Of a stretch of DNA of 64,000 nt, positions 51,410 through 60,147 are shown piece by piece. The stretch is from Salipiger pallidus. GTDB taxonomy: Bacteria > Pseudomonadota > Alphaproteobacteria > Rhodobacterales > Rhodobacteraceae. The position numbers and the translations under genes are program-made. Every line of letters begins with the position of its first letter. Position 1 is the stretch's first letter. The notes below the pieces were generated by a model, which was not told the DNA's origin, did no database searches, and worked only from the letters and a program-made list of their open reading frames with translations. Where the stretch lies: the NCBI RefSeq assembly GCF_014643635.1, contig NZ_BMJV01000006.1, positions 1 to 64,000 on the forward strand. The letters run 5' to 3'.

Positions 51410-52156
51410 ATGACCTTCACCGACAAGACCATCCTCATCACCGGCGGCAATTCCGGCATCGGTCGCGCGCTGGCCGAGGCGCTGCAGGCGCAGGGCAACC
51501 GCATCATCATCACCGGCCGCAAGCAGGCCAGTCTTCAGGCCACGCTCGAGGCCAACCCCGGCATGGCCGGATTGGAACTGGACGTCACCGACGATGCCGC
51601 GCTGGCCGCGTTCCCCGATACGCTTCTGGAGGCGCATCCCGATCTGGACGCGGTGATCCTGAATGCCGGGATTATGGAGGCCGAAGACTACACCACCGAC
51701 CCCGTCGATCTCGACAGTGCCGAACGGATCATCGCCACCAACTTCACGGCACCGATCCGCCTCACCGCCGCACTGCTACCGCATCTGCGCGGCCGCCCCG
51801 AGGCGGCGATCCTGACGGTGTCCTCGGGGCTGGCCTTTGTGCCCAAGGCCTCGACGCCGGTCTATTCCGCCACCAAGGCGGCGATCCACTCTTGGACCCA
51901 GTCCCTGCGCCACCAGCTGCGCGACACCTCGGTTGCGGTGCACGAGATCGCGCCGCCGCTGGTGGCCACCGAGCTGACGCCGGGCCAGTCTCAGGTGGCC
52001 GCCGCCATGCCGCTGGATGCCTTCATCAAAGAGGTCGTGGAGATCCTGTCCCGTGACGCCGTCCCGGACGAGGTACTGGTGTCACGCGTCGCCTTCCAGC
52101 GCAACGCCGAGGCCGAGGGACGACACGCCGAAGCCTTCGCCGCCATCAACGGCTGA
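51410..52156 (+). CDS. Short-chain dehydrogenase/reductase (DltE-like)
   Basis: The 248-residue SDR has ILITGGNSGIGRALAEAL near residue 8, LNAGIM near 83, a VSSGLAF Ser motif near 138 and YSATKAAIHSWTQSLRHQL with Tyr-x3-Lys near 150. The C-terminal part lacks extra domains. The ATG at 51410 is used because it starts the Rossmann fold normally. It is divergent from an HxlR regulator, likely its controller, and ends in a strong terminator. It is probably not part of the surrounding glycan pathway. Confidence 0.88.
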   Translation: MTFTDKTILITGGNSGIGRALAEALQAQGNRIIITGRKQASLQATLEANPGMAGLELDVTDDAALAAFPDTLLEAHPDLDAVILNAGIMEAEDYTTDPVDLDSAERIIATNFTAPIRLTAALLPHLRGRPEAAILTVSSGLAFVPKASTPVYSATKAAIHSWTQSLRHQLRDTSVAVHEIAPPLVATELTPGQSQVAAAMPLDAFIKEVVEILSRDAVPDEVLVSRVAFQRNAEAEGRHAEAFAAING

Positions 52157-52194
52157 CCTCTGCCCCAATCCGGGCCCCGGCCAACGAACGCAAA

Positions 52195-52229
52195 GAGGCC
52201 CGGCCTGTCCTGGGCCGGGCCTCCTTTTT
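52195..52229 (+). terminator. Rho-independent terminator of the SDR gene
   Basis: GAGGCCCGGCC (52195-52205) pairs with GGCCGGGCCTC (52213-52223) over a 7-nt loop and is followed by CTTTTT. It lies 38 nt after the SDR stop, before the convergent Wzz-like gene. Confidence 0.88.
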
Positions 52230-52268
52230 CGGTCGGACGGTGCGCTCAGCGCAGGCCGCCCGACACTC

Positions 52269-53594
52269 TCAGCGCAAGCTCCCCGGTGCGACCCGCTGGA
52301 ACAGGCCACCAAGCGGAAGCGTATCGCCGATGACCCGCACGAGCCCCCAGACCGCGAGGAAGACAAGACCGAGGCTGACAAAGATGCCAAGCCCACGACG
52401 GCGGCGGTCCCGACGGGTGCGAATCTCGGGGATCGCGACCACCGGCTGCATCCCGAGGGCGCGCTCGAGCTGGGCAGCGCTTCGGATCACCGGGTTCGAC
52501 AGCTCGGCGATGAAGGCGATGGCCAAGCCTGCGATCAGGCTGCCCACGGCACCGGCGGCCAGCAGCTTCTTGCGGCTTTTCGACGACGTCACTTCAGGCA
52601 CCAGAGCGGTTTCGAGCACCTCGAAACGATCCATGGACTGGCGATCCTCAAGCATCTGCCCCATCTCGGCATCGGCCTTGCGGCGGGTGATGACGCCATA
52701 CTGCTCCTGCAGCTGCGTCAACTGGCGCTCGAGGCCCGACAGTTCACGCTCGACCTCGGGGGCGCGACGGATGGTTTCCTCGATCTCGACGATGCGCTGG
52801 CCGACCAGCTCTTTCTGCTCGCGCAGGAGGGTGATCTGGCGCGACAGCACCTCGGCGCGCTGCCGCGAGGAATTGGCCTCCATGGCGACGATCTCGCGGT
52901 CCAGTTCCAGTTCGTTGTCCTGCAGCGTGGCCAGCTGGTCGCGCAGGCCGGTGACACCGGTGGGCAGGGCGTTGGCGTTCTGTTGCTTGTAGTCGGCGAT
53001 GCGGGCCGCCATGCCATCGATATCCGCCGCAACGCGGGCTTCTTCGGCATCGAAGAAGCTCAGCGTTTCGCGGGCACGGGTGACTGACCGGTTACGGGAT
53101 TGATCGATCACGGTGTACATCAGTTCGTTGGCGACATCCGCGGCCTTCTGCGCATCGTCCAGCGTGACCGTGATCAGTAGACCCGACGGCACTTCCTGCG
53201 TGGTGACATAGCTTTGCGGATTGGCACGGATCTGTTCGATACGAGCGGATTCGCGCATCCGGAAGACACGTTCGTTCAGCGTCATGTCCGGGTCGGAGGT
53301 GAAGAGATCATGCTTGTCCATGATCTCGACAAGGTTGTCGCGAGACATCAGGCGTTGCTCGATCAGGCGCACGCGGCGGGCGGCATCCTGGTTCAGGGCG
53401 GTGGTGCCAGCCATGGTCTCGGGAACCCGGCTTTCCTCGATCTGCACAACCGCGGTCGCTTCGTAGAGTTTCCCCTGGCTCGCGGCGAACCACAGTGAAA
53501 TGGCGCAGCCAAGAACGAAGATGCCAAGGATCAGGACGGCACGACGACGCAGCGCGGAGAGCACTTCGCCAAAAGACTGGAACTGGTTCATCAT
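52269..53594 (-). CDS. GumC/Wzz-type exopolysaccharide co-polymerase
   Basis: The 441-residue inner-membrane protein has a first span at about residues 17-37 (AVLILGIFVLGCAISLWFA) and a long periplasmic region. That region has a coiled coil at about 180-330, including RELSGLERQLTQLQEQYGVITRRKADAEM, the GNVR-like end (this run spans roughly 295-325). A second span at about 345-365 is followed by a third hydrophobic segment near 405-425. Such proteins set chain length and connect polymerase to export; the separate BY-kinase-like ATPase at 49177 is the expected partner. The start at 53594 has GGGAG 5 nt upstream. It lies downstream of the PKS/NRPS operon in the same direction. Confidence 0.87.
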   Translation of the reverse strand: MMNQFQSFGEVLSALRRRAVLILGIFVLGCAISLWFAASQGKLYEATAVVQIEESRVPETMAGTTALNQDAARRVRLIEQRLMSRDNLVEIMDKHDLFTSDPDMTLNERVFRMRESARIEQIRANPQSYVTTQEVPSGLLITVTLDDAQKAADVANELMYTVIDQSRNRSVTRARETLSFFDAEEARVAADIDGMAARIADYKQQNANALPTGVTGLRDQLATLQDNELELDREIVAMEANSSRQRAEVLSRQITLLREQKELVGQRIVEIEETIRRAPEVERELSGLERQLTQLQEQYGVITRRKADAEMGQMLEDRQSMDRFEVLETALVPEVTSSKSRKKLLAAGAVGSLIAGLAIAFIAELSNPVIRSAAQLERALGMQPVVAIPEIRTRRDRRRRGLGIFVSLGLVFLAVWGLVRVIGDTLPLGGLFQRVAPGSLR

Positions 53595-53773
53595 ACTGCT
53601 CCCGCAACGTGTAGCCCCCACCTTGCGTCGAAGACTGCCCACACGAGCGCCGCCTTCCTGACACAATCTAGCCAAGCTGCCCCAAAGTTGCCACGAATTA
53701 TGCCTCATTTGACGGAAACAGTCCGTTCTCGATTACGGGATCACGGTCACATTTTCGCCATTACTCCAAGAGC

Positions 53774-54430
53774 TTAGCGCACCAAGCAGGCAGAAACCTG
53801 AATATCTTCAATGACTTGCTGAGCCATCGGGAATTCAGCGTCAATTCCGGGCCCGACGTCCGTGGTCATCCGCATCAGAGATTGGGGCAGGAATGAGGCC
53901 ATAGCATCGAATCCAAAGACGCATTTGGTCCGGGGAAATTGGGCTTTGTAGGCCGCTTCCTTCGCGCCGAAGATACGCGTGGCCGCCCTGGCGCGGGGCA
54001 GATCAAGGCGGGAGAGCTCTTCTTCCGAAGCGATTTCGGGAATCGCGTCGGAGGGCAGATCGGTGTCCGGCTCGAGGTCGATGCCGATGGCCTGCCAGTC
54101 ACGCGCATGCCCCACCACCGCAAGACAGAGCCCGCCGCCATGGCTGATGCTGCCAACAACGCCGTCGGGCCAGCGCGGTGAGCGGTCGGGATTCATGGGG
54201 ATCGGCGCACCGGGGAGGCCGATCGCGGCCATGGCGCGGCGGGCGGCTATCCGGCCACCGGCGAACTCGGCCAGCCGTGCGGGCACCGCCCGACGCAGGG
54301 CGGCGCGCTCTTGCGGGAAGAGCGCCCCGGGGTCGTTGGTGGGCAGAGCAACGGCAAAGCCAAGGCCCGCGAAAATGCCCGTGTCGACCAGCGCCCGTTC
54401 GAAGCGGCTGGCCCTGTGCTCGGTCGCCAT
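53774..54430 (-). CDS. 4'-phosphopantetheinyl transferase (EntD/Sfp type)
   Basis: This enzyme attaches phosphopantetheine from CoA to the Ser of carrier-protein domains. The 218-residue protein has VVGSISHGGGLC near residue 90, IGIDLEPD near 115 (Mg-binding Asp/Glu) and IFGAKEAAYKAQFP near 153, the family's catalytic K-E-A-x-Y-K motif. Its ATG is 3 nt from the stop of the NRPS-like gene, so it is cotranscribed with the two megasynthases whose carrier domains it is presumably meant to activate. Confidence 0.92.
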   Translation of the reverse strand: MATEHRASRFERALVDTGIFAGLGFAVALPTNDPGALFPQERAALRRAVPARLAEFAGGRIAARRAMAAIGLPGAPIPMNPDRSPRWPDGVVGSISHGGGLCLAVVGHARDWQAIGIDLEPDTDLPSDAIPEIASEEELSRLDLPRARAATRIFGAKEAAYKAQFPRTKCVFGFDAMASFLPQSLMRMTTDVGPGIDAEFPMAQQVIEDIQVSACLVR

Positions 54431-54433
54431 GGC

Positions 54434-57400
54434 TCAGGCGCTGCGCCTGGCCCGCATTTCGCGGCGGCGGGCCATGGCCTCCTGACGGGCGCGGGCCCGG
54501 TCGTTGGCGGGCGCCTCTGCCGGAGCCGGGCGCGGTGCGGGGGCCTTCTGCGGCGGCGTCGTCGTGGCGACAGAGGGCGTGGGCGCGGACACCGGGTTCG
54601 GCAGTTTCGCGGGAGCAGCCGGCCCGGATTGCAGCGCCGCAACGCGCGCGGTCAGGTCCTCGAGCACCGGGAAGCGGAAGATGTCGGTGATCGACAGCGC
54701 CTTGGCCCCCAGCTCATCGCGGATCGCCCGATGCGCCTGCACCGCCAGCAGCGAATGGCCGCCAAGATCGAAGAAGCTGTCTCGCCCCTCGATGTCAGCC
54801 ACGCCAAGCACCGACGCCCAGACCTGGGCGATGCGCATCTGAAGTGCGCCCACGTCCTCGGCCGCGCCTGTCTCATCCCGCGCGGGCTGTGCCGCCAGAG
54901 GCATCGCGCGCGCCTGCCCCGAAGTGGCGGGCGTCGCTGGCGGCCACGCGACCCTTGCGGATGTGGCGGCCTTGGCCACGGGTTTGGGCAGCGCCTTGCG
55001 ATCCACCTTCTTGTTCGGGGTCAGCGGGAAGCTGTCCAGACGCATTACTTGCCCCGGCACCATGAAACGCGGCAGATCTGCCGCCATGCCGGCCCGCAGC
55101 GCCGCCTCGTCGAGGTCGTTTTCAGCGGTGTAGTAGCCCACCAGCCGGATGTCGCCCGGCGTGTCTTCGCGGGCGGCAACGACCGCTTGCGTGATGCCGG
55201 GCTGGGCCTCCATGACGGCCTCGATCTCGCCCAGTTCGATGCGGAAGCCACGCAGCTTCACCTGATGATCGACGCGGCCTATGAAGTCGATCCGCCCGTC
55301 CATGCGACGCCGTACCAGATCGCCGGTGCGGTACATCCGGCCTGTGTGGAACGGGTTCGGCACGAAGCGCTCAGTCGTCAGCTCTTCGCGGCCCCAGTAG
55401 CCGCGGGTCACGCCCTCGCCGCCGATCCAGAGCTCGCCGGGCATGCCGACGCCCACCGGCTGCAGGTCATCGTCCAGAACGTAAAGCTGCTGGTTCGCGA
55501 GCGGCTTGCCGATGTTCACCACGCCATCCCCGGCCTGTGCCACCTCGGTCGAGGACCAGATGGTGGTCTCGGTGGGGCCGTACATGTTGGTCACGCTCGC
55601 ATCGGTGATCCGGCTGAATTCCTGCACCAGAGCGCCGGGCAGAGGCTCACCGCCAAGGAACAGGTGCCGCACCTTCGACAGGGCAAACCGCGCCTCGTCG
55701 TTCATGGCGATCATGCGGGCCATGGACGGGGTGCATTGCAGATGCGTGACGCCATGCCGGATGATCTGCGCCGCGATCGAGAAATCGCCCGCATCCAGCT
55801 CCGGCGCGGTGTTGGCGGCCTTGACCACCTGCGCCAGCGGCTTCAGCCCCTCCATCACCTGCGCGCGGGGGATGCCGTAGTCGATGAGGCAGGCAATCTC
55901 GCCCACGCCGATGCGCTTGAGCTCTTCCGTCCGCTCCAGCGCGTCCTCGATGGTGCCGAAAAGGCCGCTGTCGTTGAAATAGCGCTCGAAGGCGAAGTCG
56001 AGGATCGCATCAAGATCCTCGGGCGTGACGCTTTCGAGGTCGAGCTCGAAGGGGTTGTTCACCCCCTCGGGCCGCTTGAAGGCCGGGAAGGCCCAGGCGT
56101 ATTGCTTGATCAGCCCCGCAGCTGAGCGCAGGTAGTCCTTCATCGGCTCGCGGGCGATCTCGCGCGCCTCGTCGCGGGTGGCGGCAAGGCAGGTGTGCAG
56201 CATTAGCGACACGGTGAAATCCGCCGGATCATGCCCGGCCTCGCGCAGCGCTTCGTGGTAGATGCGGATCTTGCCGGCCACCTCATCGATACTCTGGCCC
56301 AGCAGGTGAGTGAGAACGTTGCAGCCTAGCCGCCCCGCCTCTTTCCAGGTTTCGGGGTTGCCCGCGGTGGTCACCCAGATCGGCAGCTCGGAGGACACCG
56401 GGCGCGGCTGTGTCACCACCTCGTGCAGCGTGCCGTCCTTGCGCGGGAAGGCCACCGCCTCGCCGCGCCACAGGCGGCGGACCTCGTCAATGGAGCGGGT
56501 CAGCGCCGCCTTGTTCTCGGGCGGGGTGTTTTCCGGGCGCAGGACGAAATCGTCCGGCTGCCAGCCACTGGCCATCGCAAGCCCGGTGCGCCCGTTGGTG
56601 AGGTTGTCGATCACCGCCCATTCCTCGGCGATGCGGGCGGAATGGTGCAGCGGCGCCACCACGGACCCGGCGCGCACGCCGATGTTGCGAGTCACGGCAG
56701 CCACGGCGGCGCCGGTCACCGAAGGGTTCGGATAGGGACCGCCAAAGGCGTGGAAGTGCCGCTCCGGCGTCCAGACCGCGCAGAACCCGTTGCGGTCGGC
56801 GAACTGCGCCCCTTCCAGCAGCAGGGCGTATTTGTCCCGGCCCGCGCCGTCGTCATTGCCCCAGTAGTAGATGGAAAACTCCATGCCGTGATCCGACAGC
56901 GGCATCGGCCCCGCCGATATGAGCGTGCGGTCCTCGTCCGAGGTCAGCACCACCTTGAAGCCGCGCGCCGTGGTGTAGAACAGCTCGAGCACCGAGATGT
57001 CGAAGGACAGGGACGTCACCGCCAGCCACGTTCCCGCCGGATCGTGGGGCACGTTGTCGTCCATCCCGAGGTAGAAATTCACCACGTTGCGGTGTTCGAT
57101 CATCACCCCCTTGGGGGTGCCGGTCGAGCCGCTGGTGTAGATGACATAGGCCAGATCCTCGGGGCCCGAGGTGGGGCCAACCGGCGTCCACGGCGCCTGC
57201 GACAGGCGCGGGTCGCCGTCGAGGACAAGGATCTGCGCGTCATGGTCCGGCAGGTCCGGGACAAGGCCGGACTGGGTGACGATCACCGGGGTCCTGCTGT
57301 CGGCGATGTAGTGGCGCAGGCGGTCCGCGGGATAGCTCGGGTCCAGCGGCAGGTAGGCCCCGCCCGCCTTGAGGATGCCGAGCGCCGCGACCATGAGGTC

Positions 57401-59125
57401 CACCGACCGGCGGGTAAAGAGGCCCACCACGGTGCCCGCCCCAACGCCCATGCCGCGCAGCACATGCGCCGCCTGATTGGCGCGGGCATCAAGCTGGGCA
57501 TAGCTGAGCGACTGATCCTCGAAGACCAGCGCGATGGCGTCGGGAGTCTTGGCCACCTGCGCCTCGAAGGCGGCCTGCATGGTGAGGCTGCGGTCATGAT
57601 CGCGCGCGGTGTCGTTCCAGTGGCTCAGAACCATGTCACGCTCTGCCTGCGGCAGCATCGCCTCCGGCGCGGTGGCAAGCAGCTCCAACCGGGCGGCAAG
57701 CAGCCCGCCCTGCGCCTGCGGCATCCGCCCGGTGTCAGTGTGCAGGGATGCGCCGGTGCCGGTCAGCTCTACCGTCACCGCGGTGCCGGGGATGTGGCCC
57801 GCACCGACGCTCAGGCCGATATGCGGCACGGTGGGCGCACCGGCAAGCGCGGGGTCACGGGCGGGAAGGTCTGTGGCAAAGCCCGCACGGCTCTGCACGG
57901 CGTTGAGGTCGAGCCCATCAGGCGTGACCCGCAGTGGCATCCATGGCGAGATGACGCCGGTTGCAGCGCTTTCAGCCAGCGCGGCATCCGCATAGGCGAT
58001 GTCCGCAGCCTCCTGCCCGTCCACAGCGCCCGCAAGCCGCAGCGCCCATGCTGCCACGAGCGCCTCGGGGGCGGCGGGTAGGGTCAGTGCGTGGGTGACG
58101 ATCTCGCCCCCCGGTTTGCCAAGGCCCTGAACCTCGGCCGGGGCCAGATCCGCCAGCCGCCTGCGCCAGAATGTTTCATGTGGAGCGGCGGCGCGAATGG
58201 CAGCGTCGATCTGCGCCCGCTCTGCCTCGGGGATCAGATCCAGCGTCTCGCCGGGGCGCGCCACCTGCGAGACCAGCGCCAGATCGCCGCAGACATGGGT
58301 GAAATGCGCCAGCCGGATCGCGCCGCTGCCGCAGGCCACGGTGAGGTGATCGTCCGTCGCCTCGAGGATCTCGCCCGGAGCGCCCTGCCCCTCCACCACC
58401 TTGGCCTCGTGCACCAGCCAGAGTGTGCCGTGGCTGCGCAGCTTGGGCGCGGAGAGCGGGTTGGCATAGCCGCCATGATCCAGCGCGCGGACCATGCGGG
58501 CCAGATCACCGGCAGGCTTGGTGAAATCCAGCAGGCCATGCCCCGAGGGCCGGTCCGCCAGCGCGTGGTAGCTGCGGAAGCTCAGGTCTTGCGGCACCCG
58601 GCGCAGGCCCGACTCCAGCTGCTCCATCAGGTCGCCAAAGCTGTCGATGGCGGCGGCATAGGCCTTGGTGTTGAGGGTCAGCGCCGTGTCCGCGCCGGTT
58701 ATGTCGAAGCCGCGCGACACGAGGATGTCGCCCTCGTCCACGCCACCCTCGATCATGTGCCAGGTGATGCCGTGGCGGGTTTCCCCGGCCAACAGCGCCC
58801 AGACCGGAGCGTTGAGCCCCGCGTGGCGCGGTAGCGGCCCGTCGTGGAAGTTGATCGCGCCCTTGCCGGGCATCTGCAGCACCGCAGCGGGGATGATGTC
58901 GAGGTTGGCGATGGACAGCAGCCAGTCGAACTTGAGGCCCGACAGGCGCTCCGCCAGCCCCTTGCCCGGAGCGATCACGAGAAGGCCGTAGCCTTCGGCC
59001 CATGTGGCGATGCCCTCGTTGCGGGTGACGACCGCACGAATGGGATGCCCCGCCGCGATCAGCTTTTCACCGCATTGCACGAGCAGGGATTCGTTACCGA
59101 TCAGAACACTGGAAAACTGGGCCAT
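54434..59125 (-). CDS. NRPS-like protein: formyltransferase - condensation remnant - adenylation domain split by luciferase-like monooxygenase - carrier protein
   Basis: The 1563-residue megasynthase reads in order as follows. Residues ~1-310 are a formyltransferase with its catalytic set visible (INFH with Asn92/His94, and Asp130 in GGVDEGD). Residues ~340-510 look like the C-terminal end of a condensation domain but lack HHxxxDG. An adenylation domain begins near 515 (YTSGSTGTPKG near 663, FDISVLE near 708). It is interrupted at ~748-1085 by an FMN-dependent luciferase-like monooxygenase of the MupA/Atu3671 type, then resumes (NMYGPTETTIWS, YRTGDLVRR, GRVDHQVKLRGFRIELGEIE). A carrier domain follows (DSFFDLGGHSLL near 1475) and then an Ala/Pro/Arg-rich tail. 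It should load, hydroxylate and possibly formylate an amino acid. Amino-acid specificity is not read here. Confidence 0.9.
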   Translation of the reverse strand: MAQFSSVLIGNESLLVQCGEKLIAAGHPIRAVVTRNEGIATWAEGYGLLVIAPGKGLAERLSGLKFDWLLSIANLDIIPAAVLQMPGKGAINFHDGPLPRHAGLNAPVWALLAGETRHGITWHMIEGGVDEGDILVSRGFDITGADTALTLNTKAYAAAIDSFGDLMEQLESGLRRVPQDLSFRSYHALADRPSGHGLLDFTKPAGDLARMVRALDHGGYANPLSAPKLRSHGTLWLVHEAKVVEGQGAPGEILEATDDHLTVACGSGAIRLAHFTHVCGDLALVSQVARPGETLDLIPEAERAQIDAAIRAAAPHETFWRRRLADLAPAEVQGLGKPGGEIVTHALTLPAAPEALVAAWALRLAGAVDGQEAADIAYADAALAESAATGVISPWMPLRVTPDGLDLNAVQSRAGFATDLPARDPALAGAPTVPHIGLSVGAGHIPGTAVTVELTGTGASLHTDTGRMPQAQGGLLAARLELLATAPEAMLPQAERDMVLSHWNDTARDHDRSLTMQAAFEAQVAKTPDAIALVFEDQSLSYAQLDARANQAAHVLRGMGVGAGTVVGLFTRRSVDLMVAALGILKAGGAYLPLDPSYPADRLRHYIADSRTPVIVTQSGLVPDLPDHDAQILVLDGDPRLSQAPWTPVGPTSGPEDLAYVIYTSGSTGTPKGVMIEHRNVVNFYLGMDDNVPHDPAGTWLAVTSLSFDISVLELFYTTARGFKVVLTSDEDRTLISAGPMPLSDHGMEFSIYYWGNDDGAGRDKYALLLEGAQFADRNGFCAVWTPERHFHAFGGPYPNPSVTGAAVAAVTRNIGVRAGSVVAPLHHSARIAEEWAVIDNLTNGRTGLAMASGWQPDDFVLRPENTPPENKAALTRSIDEVRRLWRGEAVAFPRKDGTLHEVVTQPRPVSSELPIWVTTAGNPETWKEAGRLGCNVLTHLLGQSIDEVAGKIRIYHEALREAGHDPADFTVSLMLHTCLAATRDEAREIAREPMKDYLRSAAGLIKQYAWAFPAFKRPEGVNNPFELDLESVTPEDLDAILDFAFERYFNDSGLFGTIEDALERTEELKRIGVGEIACLIDYGIPRAQVMEGLKPLAQVVKAANTAPELDAGDFSIAAQIIRHGVTHLQCTPSMARMIAMNDEARFALSKVRHLFLGGEPLPGALVQEFSRITDASVTNMYGPTETTIWSSTEVAQAGDGVVNIGKPLANQQLYVLDDDLQPVGVGMPGELWIGGEGVTRGYWGREELTTERFVPNPFHTGRMYRTGDLVRRRMDGRIDFIGRVDHQVKLRGFRIELGEIEAVMEAQPGITQAVVAAREDTPGDIRLVGYYTAENDLDEAALRAGMAADLPRFMVPGQVMRLDSFPLTPNKKVDRKALPKPVAKAATSARVAWPPATPATSGQARAMPLAAQPARDETGAAEDVGALQMRIAQVWASVLGVADIEGRDSFFDLGGHSLLAVQAHRAIRDELGAKALSITDIFRFPVLEDLTARVAALQSGPAAPAKLPNPVSAPTPSVATTTPPQKAPAPRPAPAEAPANDRARARQEAMARRREMRARRSA

Positions 59126-59132
59126 GTCGCCT

Positions 59133-60143
59133 TTACCTCACCTGAACCTCGGCGGCGGGGCGGCTTGCCCCTTCCGCATCGCGCCTGCCCGGCAGAGGCC
59201 GGAAGAACGCCTTGAAATCGTGCCAGAGCAAGTCCCGCAGGAAATGGTCCGGGTCCGCCTTGGGCTTTCGCTGAACCACCCGGCGCAGGCGCCACAGTGC
59301 CCCGCCCGCAGCATGGGCCAGCGTCGCCAGCATTGCCGTGCCGCGCCCGTGGGATTTGCAGTAGTAATACCACCGGCTGTCGAGCCAGAAGCCCGGCACC
59401 CTGTCCCAGCGCTTCATTCCCGTGGACACCGAGCCGATATGTGCCACCCGGCTTTGCGGGATGTAATGCGTCTCGTACCCCGCCCGCGCGGCGCGCAGGC
59501 AGAGGTCGGTTTCCTCGAAATAAAGGAAAAACGTCTCGTCAAAGAGGCCGATTTCGTCCAGCACCCCCTGCCGCATCATCAGCGACGCCCCCGCCAGCCA
59601 ATCGACCCGCTGCGCACTTGCCGGCATGTCGAGCCAGACCCGATGCCGCGCCAGCAGCCGCGAGAGCGGGCCGAAGCGCGCCGATTGCTCAAGCTCGGAG
59701 GCGGGCGACGGGAAGCGGAAGGCGGTGTGGTGGGGCGTGCCGTCCTCGCCGTGGATGTAGCTGCCCGCAAACCCGGCTTCGGGGTGGGTTTGGAGGTACT
59801 CCAGCAGCATCCGCAGCGCATCCGGCGCGGGGAAGGCATCGGAGTTCAGAAGGTAGACGTAATCGGGGACGGTCCCGTCCGACATCGCCGCGCGGATGCC
59901 GGTGTTGTTGCCCGCGCCATAGCCGCCGTTGTGGCCCGACTGGATCAGCCGGATGGGGGCGCCCTGCGCCCATGGCTCGGAAAGCGCGGCCTGCATCGCC
60001 TCGAAGGACCCGTCGCCGCTGTCGTTGTCGACGATGACCAGCTCGGCATCGAGCCCCTCCATCGCCGCAAGCGCCGCGCGGACGGAGCGCAGCGTCATCT
60101 CCGCCGTCCGGTAGTTCAGCGATACGACCAGAAGCTTCGCCAT
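59133..60143 (-). CDS. Glycosyltransferase family 2 protein (rhamnosyltransferase-like) in the PKS/NRPS operon
   Basis: The 336-residue GT-A protein has LLVVSLNYRTAEMTLRSVRAAL near residue 3, ELVIVDNDSGDGSFEAM near 35, YVYLLNSDAFPAPDAL near 95 (D-x-D-like site), WLAGASLMMRQGVLDEIG near 180 and YFEETDLCLRAARAGYE near 208. This is the layout of dTDP-rhamnosyltransferases. It lies 4 nt after the PKS stop and 7 nt before the NRPS start, so it is an integral operon member and probably glycosylates the PKS/NRPS product. Donor and acceptor are unknown. Confidence 0.88.
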   Translation of the reverse strand: MAKLLVVSLNYRTAEMTLRSVRAALAAMEGLDAELVIVDNDSGDGSFEAMQAALSEPWAQGAPIRLIQSGHNGGYGAGNNTGIRAAMSDGTVPDYVYLLNSDAFPAPDALRMLLEYLQTHPEAGFAGSYIHGEDGTPHHTAFRFPSPASELEQSARFGPLSRLLARHRVWLDMPASAQRVDWLAGASLMMRQGVLDEIGLFDETFFLYFEETDLCLRAARAGYETHYIPQSRVAHIGSVSTGMKRWDRVPGFWLDSRWYYYCKSHGRGTAMLATLAHAAGGALWRLRRVVQRKPKADPDHFLRDLLWHDFKAFFRPLPGRRDAEGASRPAAEVQVR

Positions 60144-60147
60144 GCAC

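Noticed and set aside
53697-53702. CATAAT hexamer upstream of the Wzz/GumC gene as a -10 element
   Set aside because: No acceptable -35 hexamer lies at 16-18 nt, so a promoter call is not supported.
54311-58081. Long plus-strand frames opposite the NRPS-like gene
   Set aside because: The minus strand shows complete, ordered catalytic motifs. The opposite frames have none and a shadow-like Arg/His/Gln composition.
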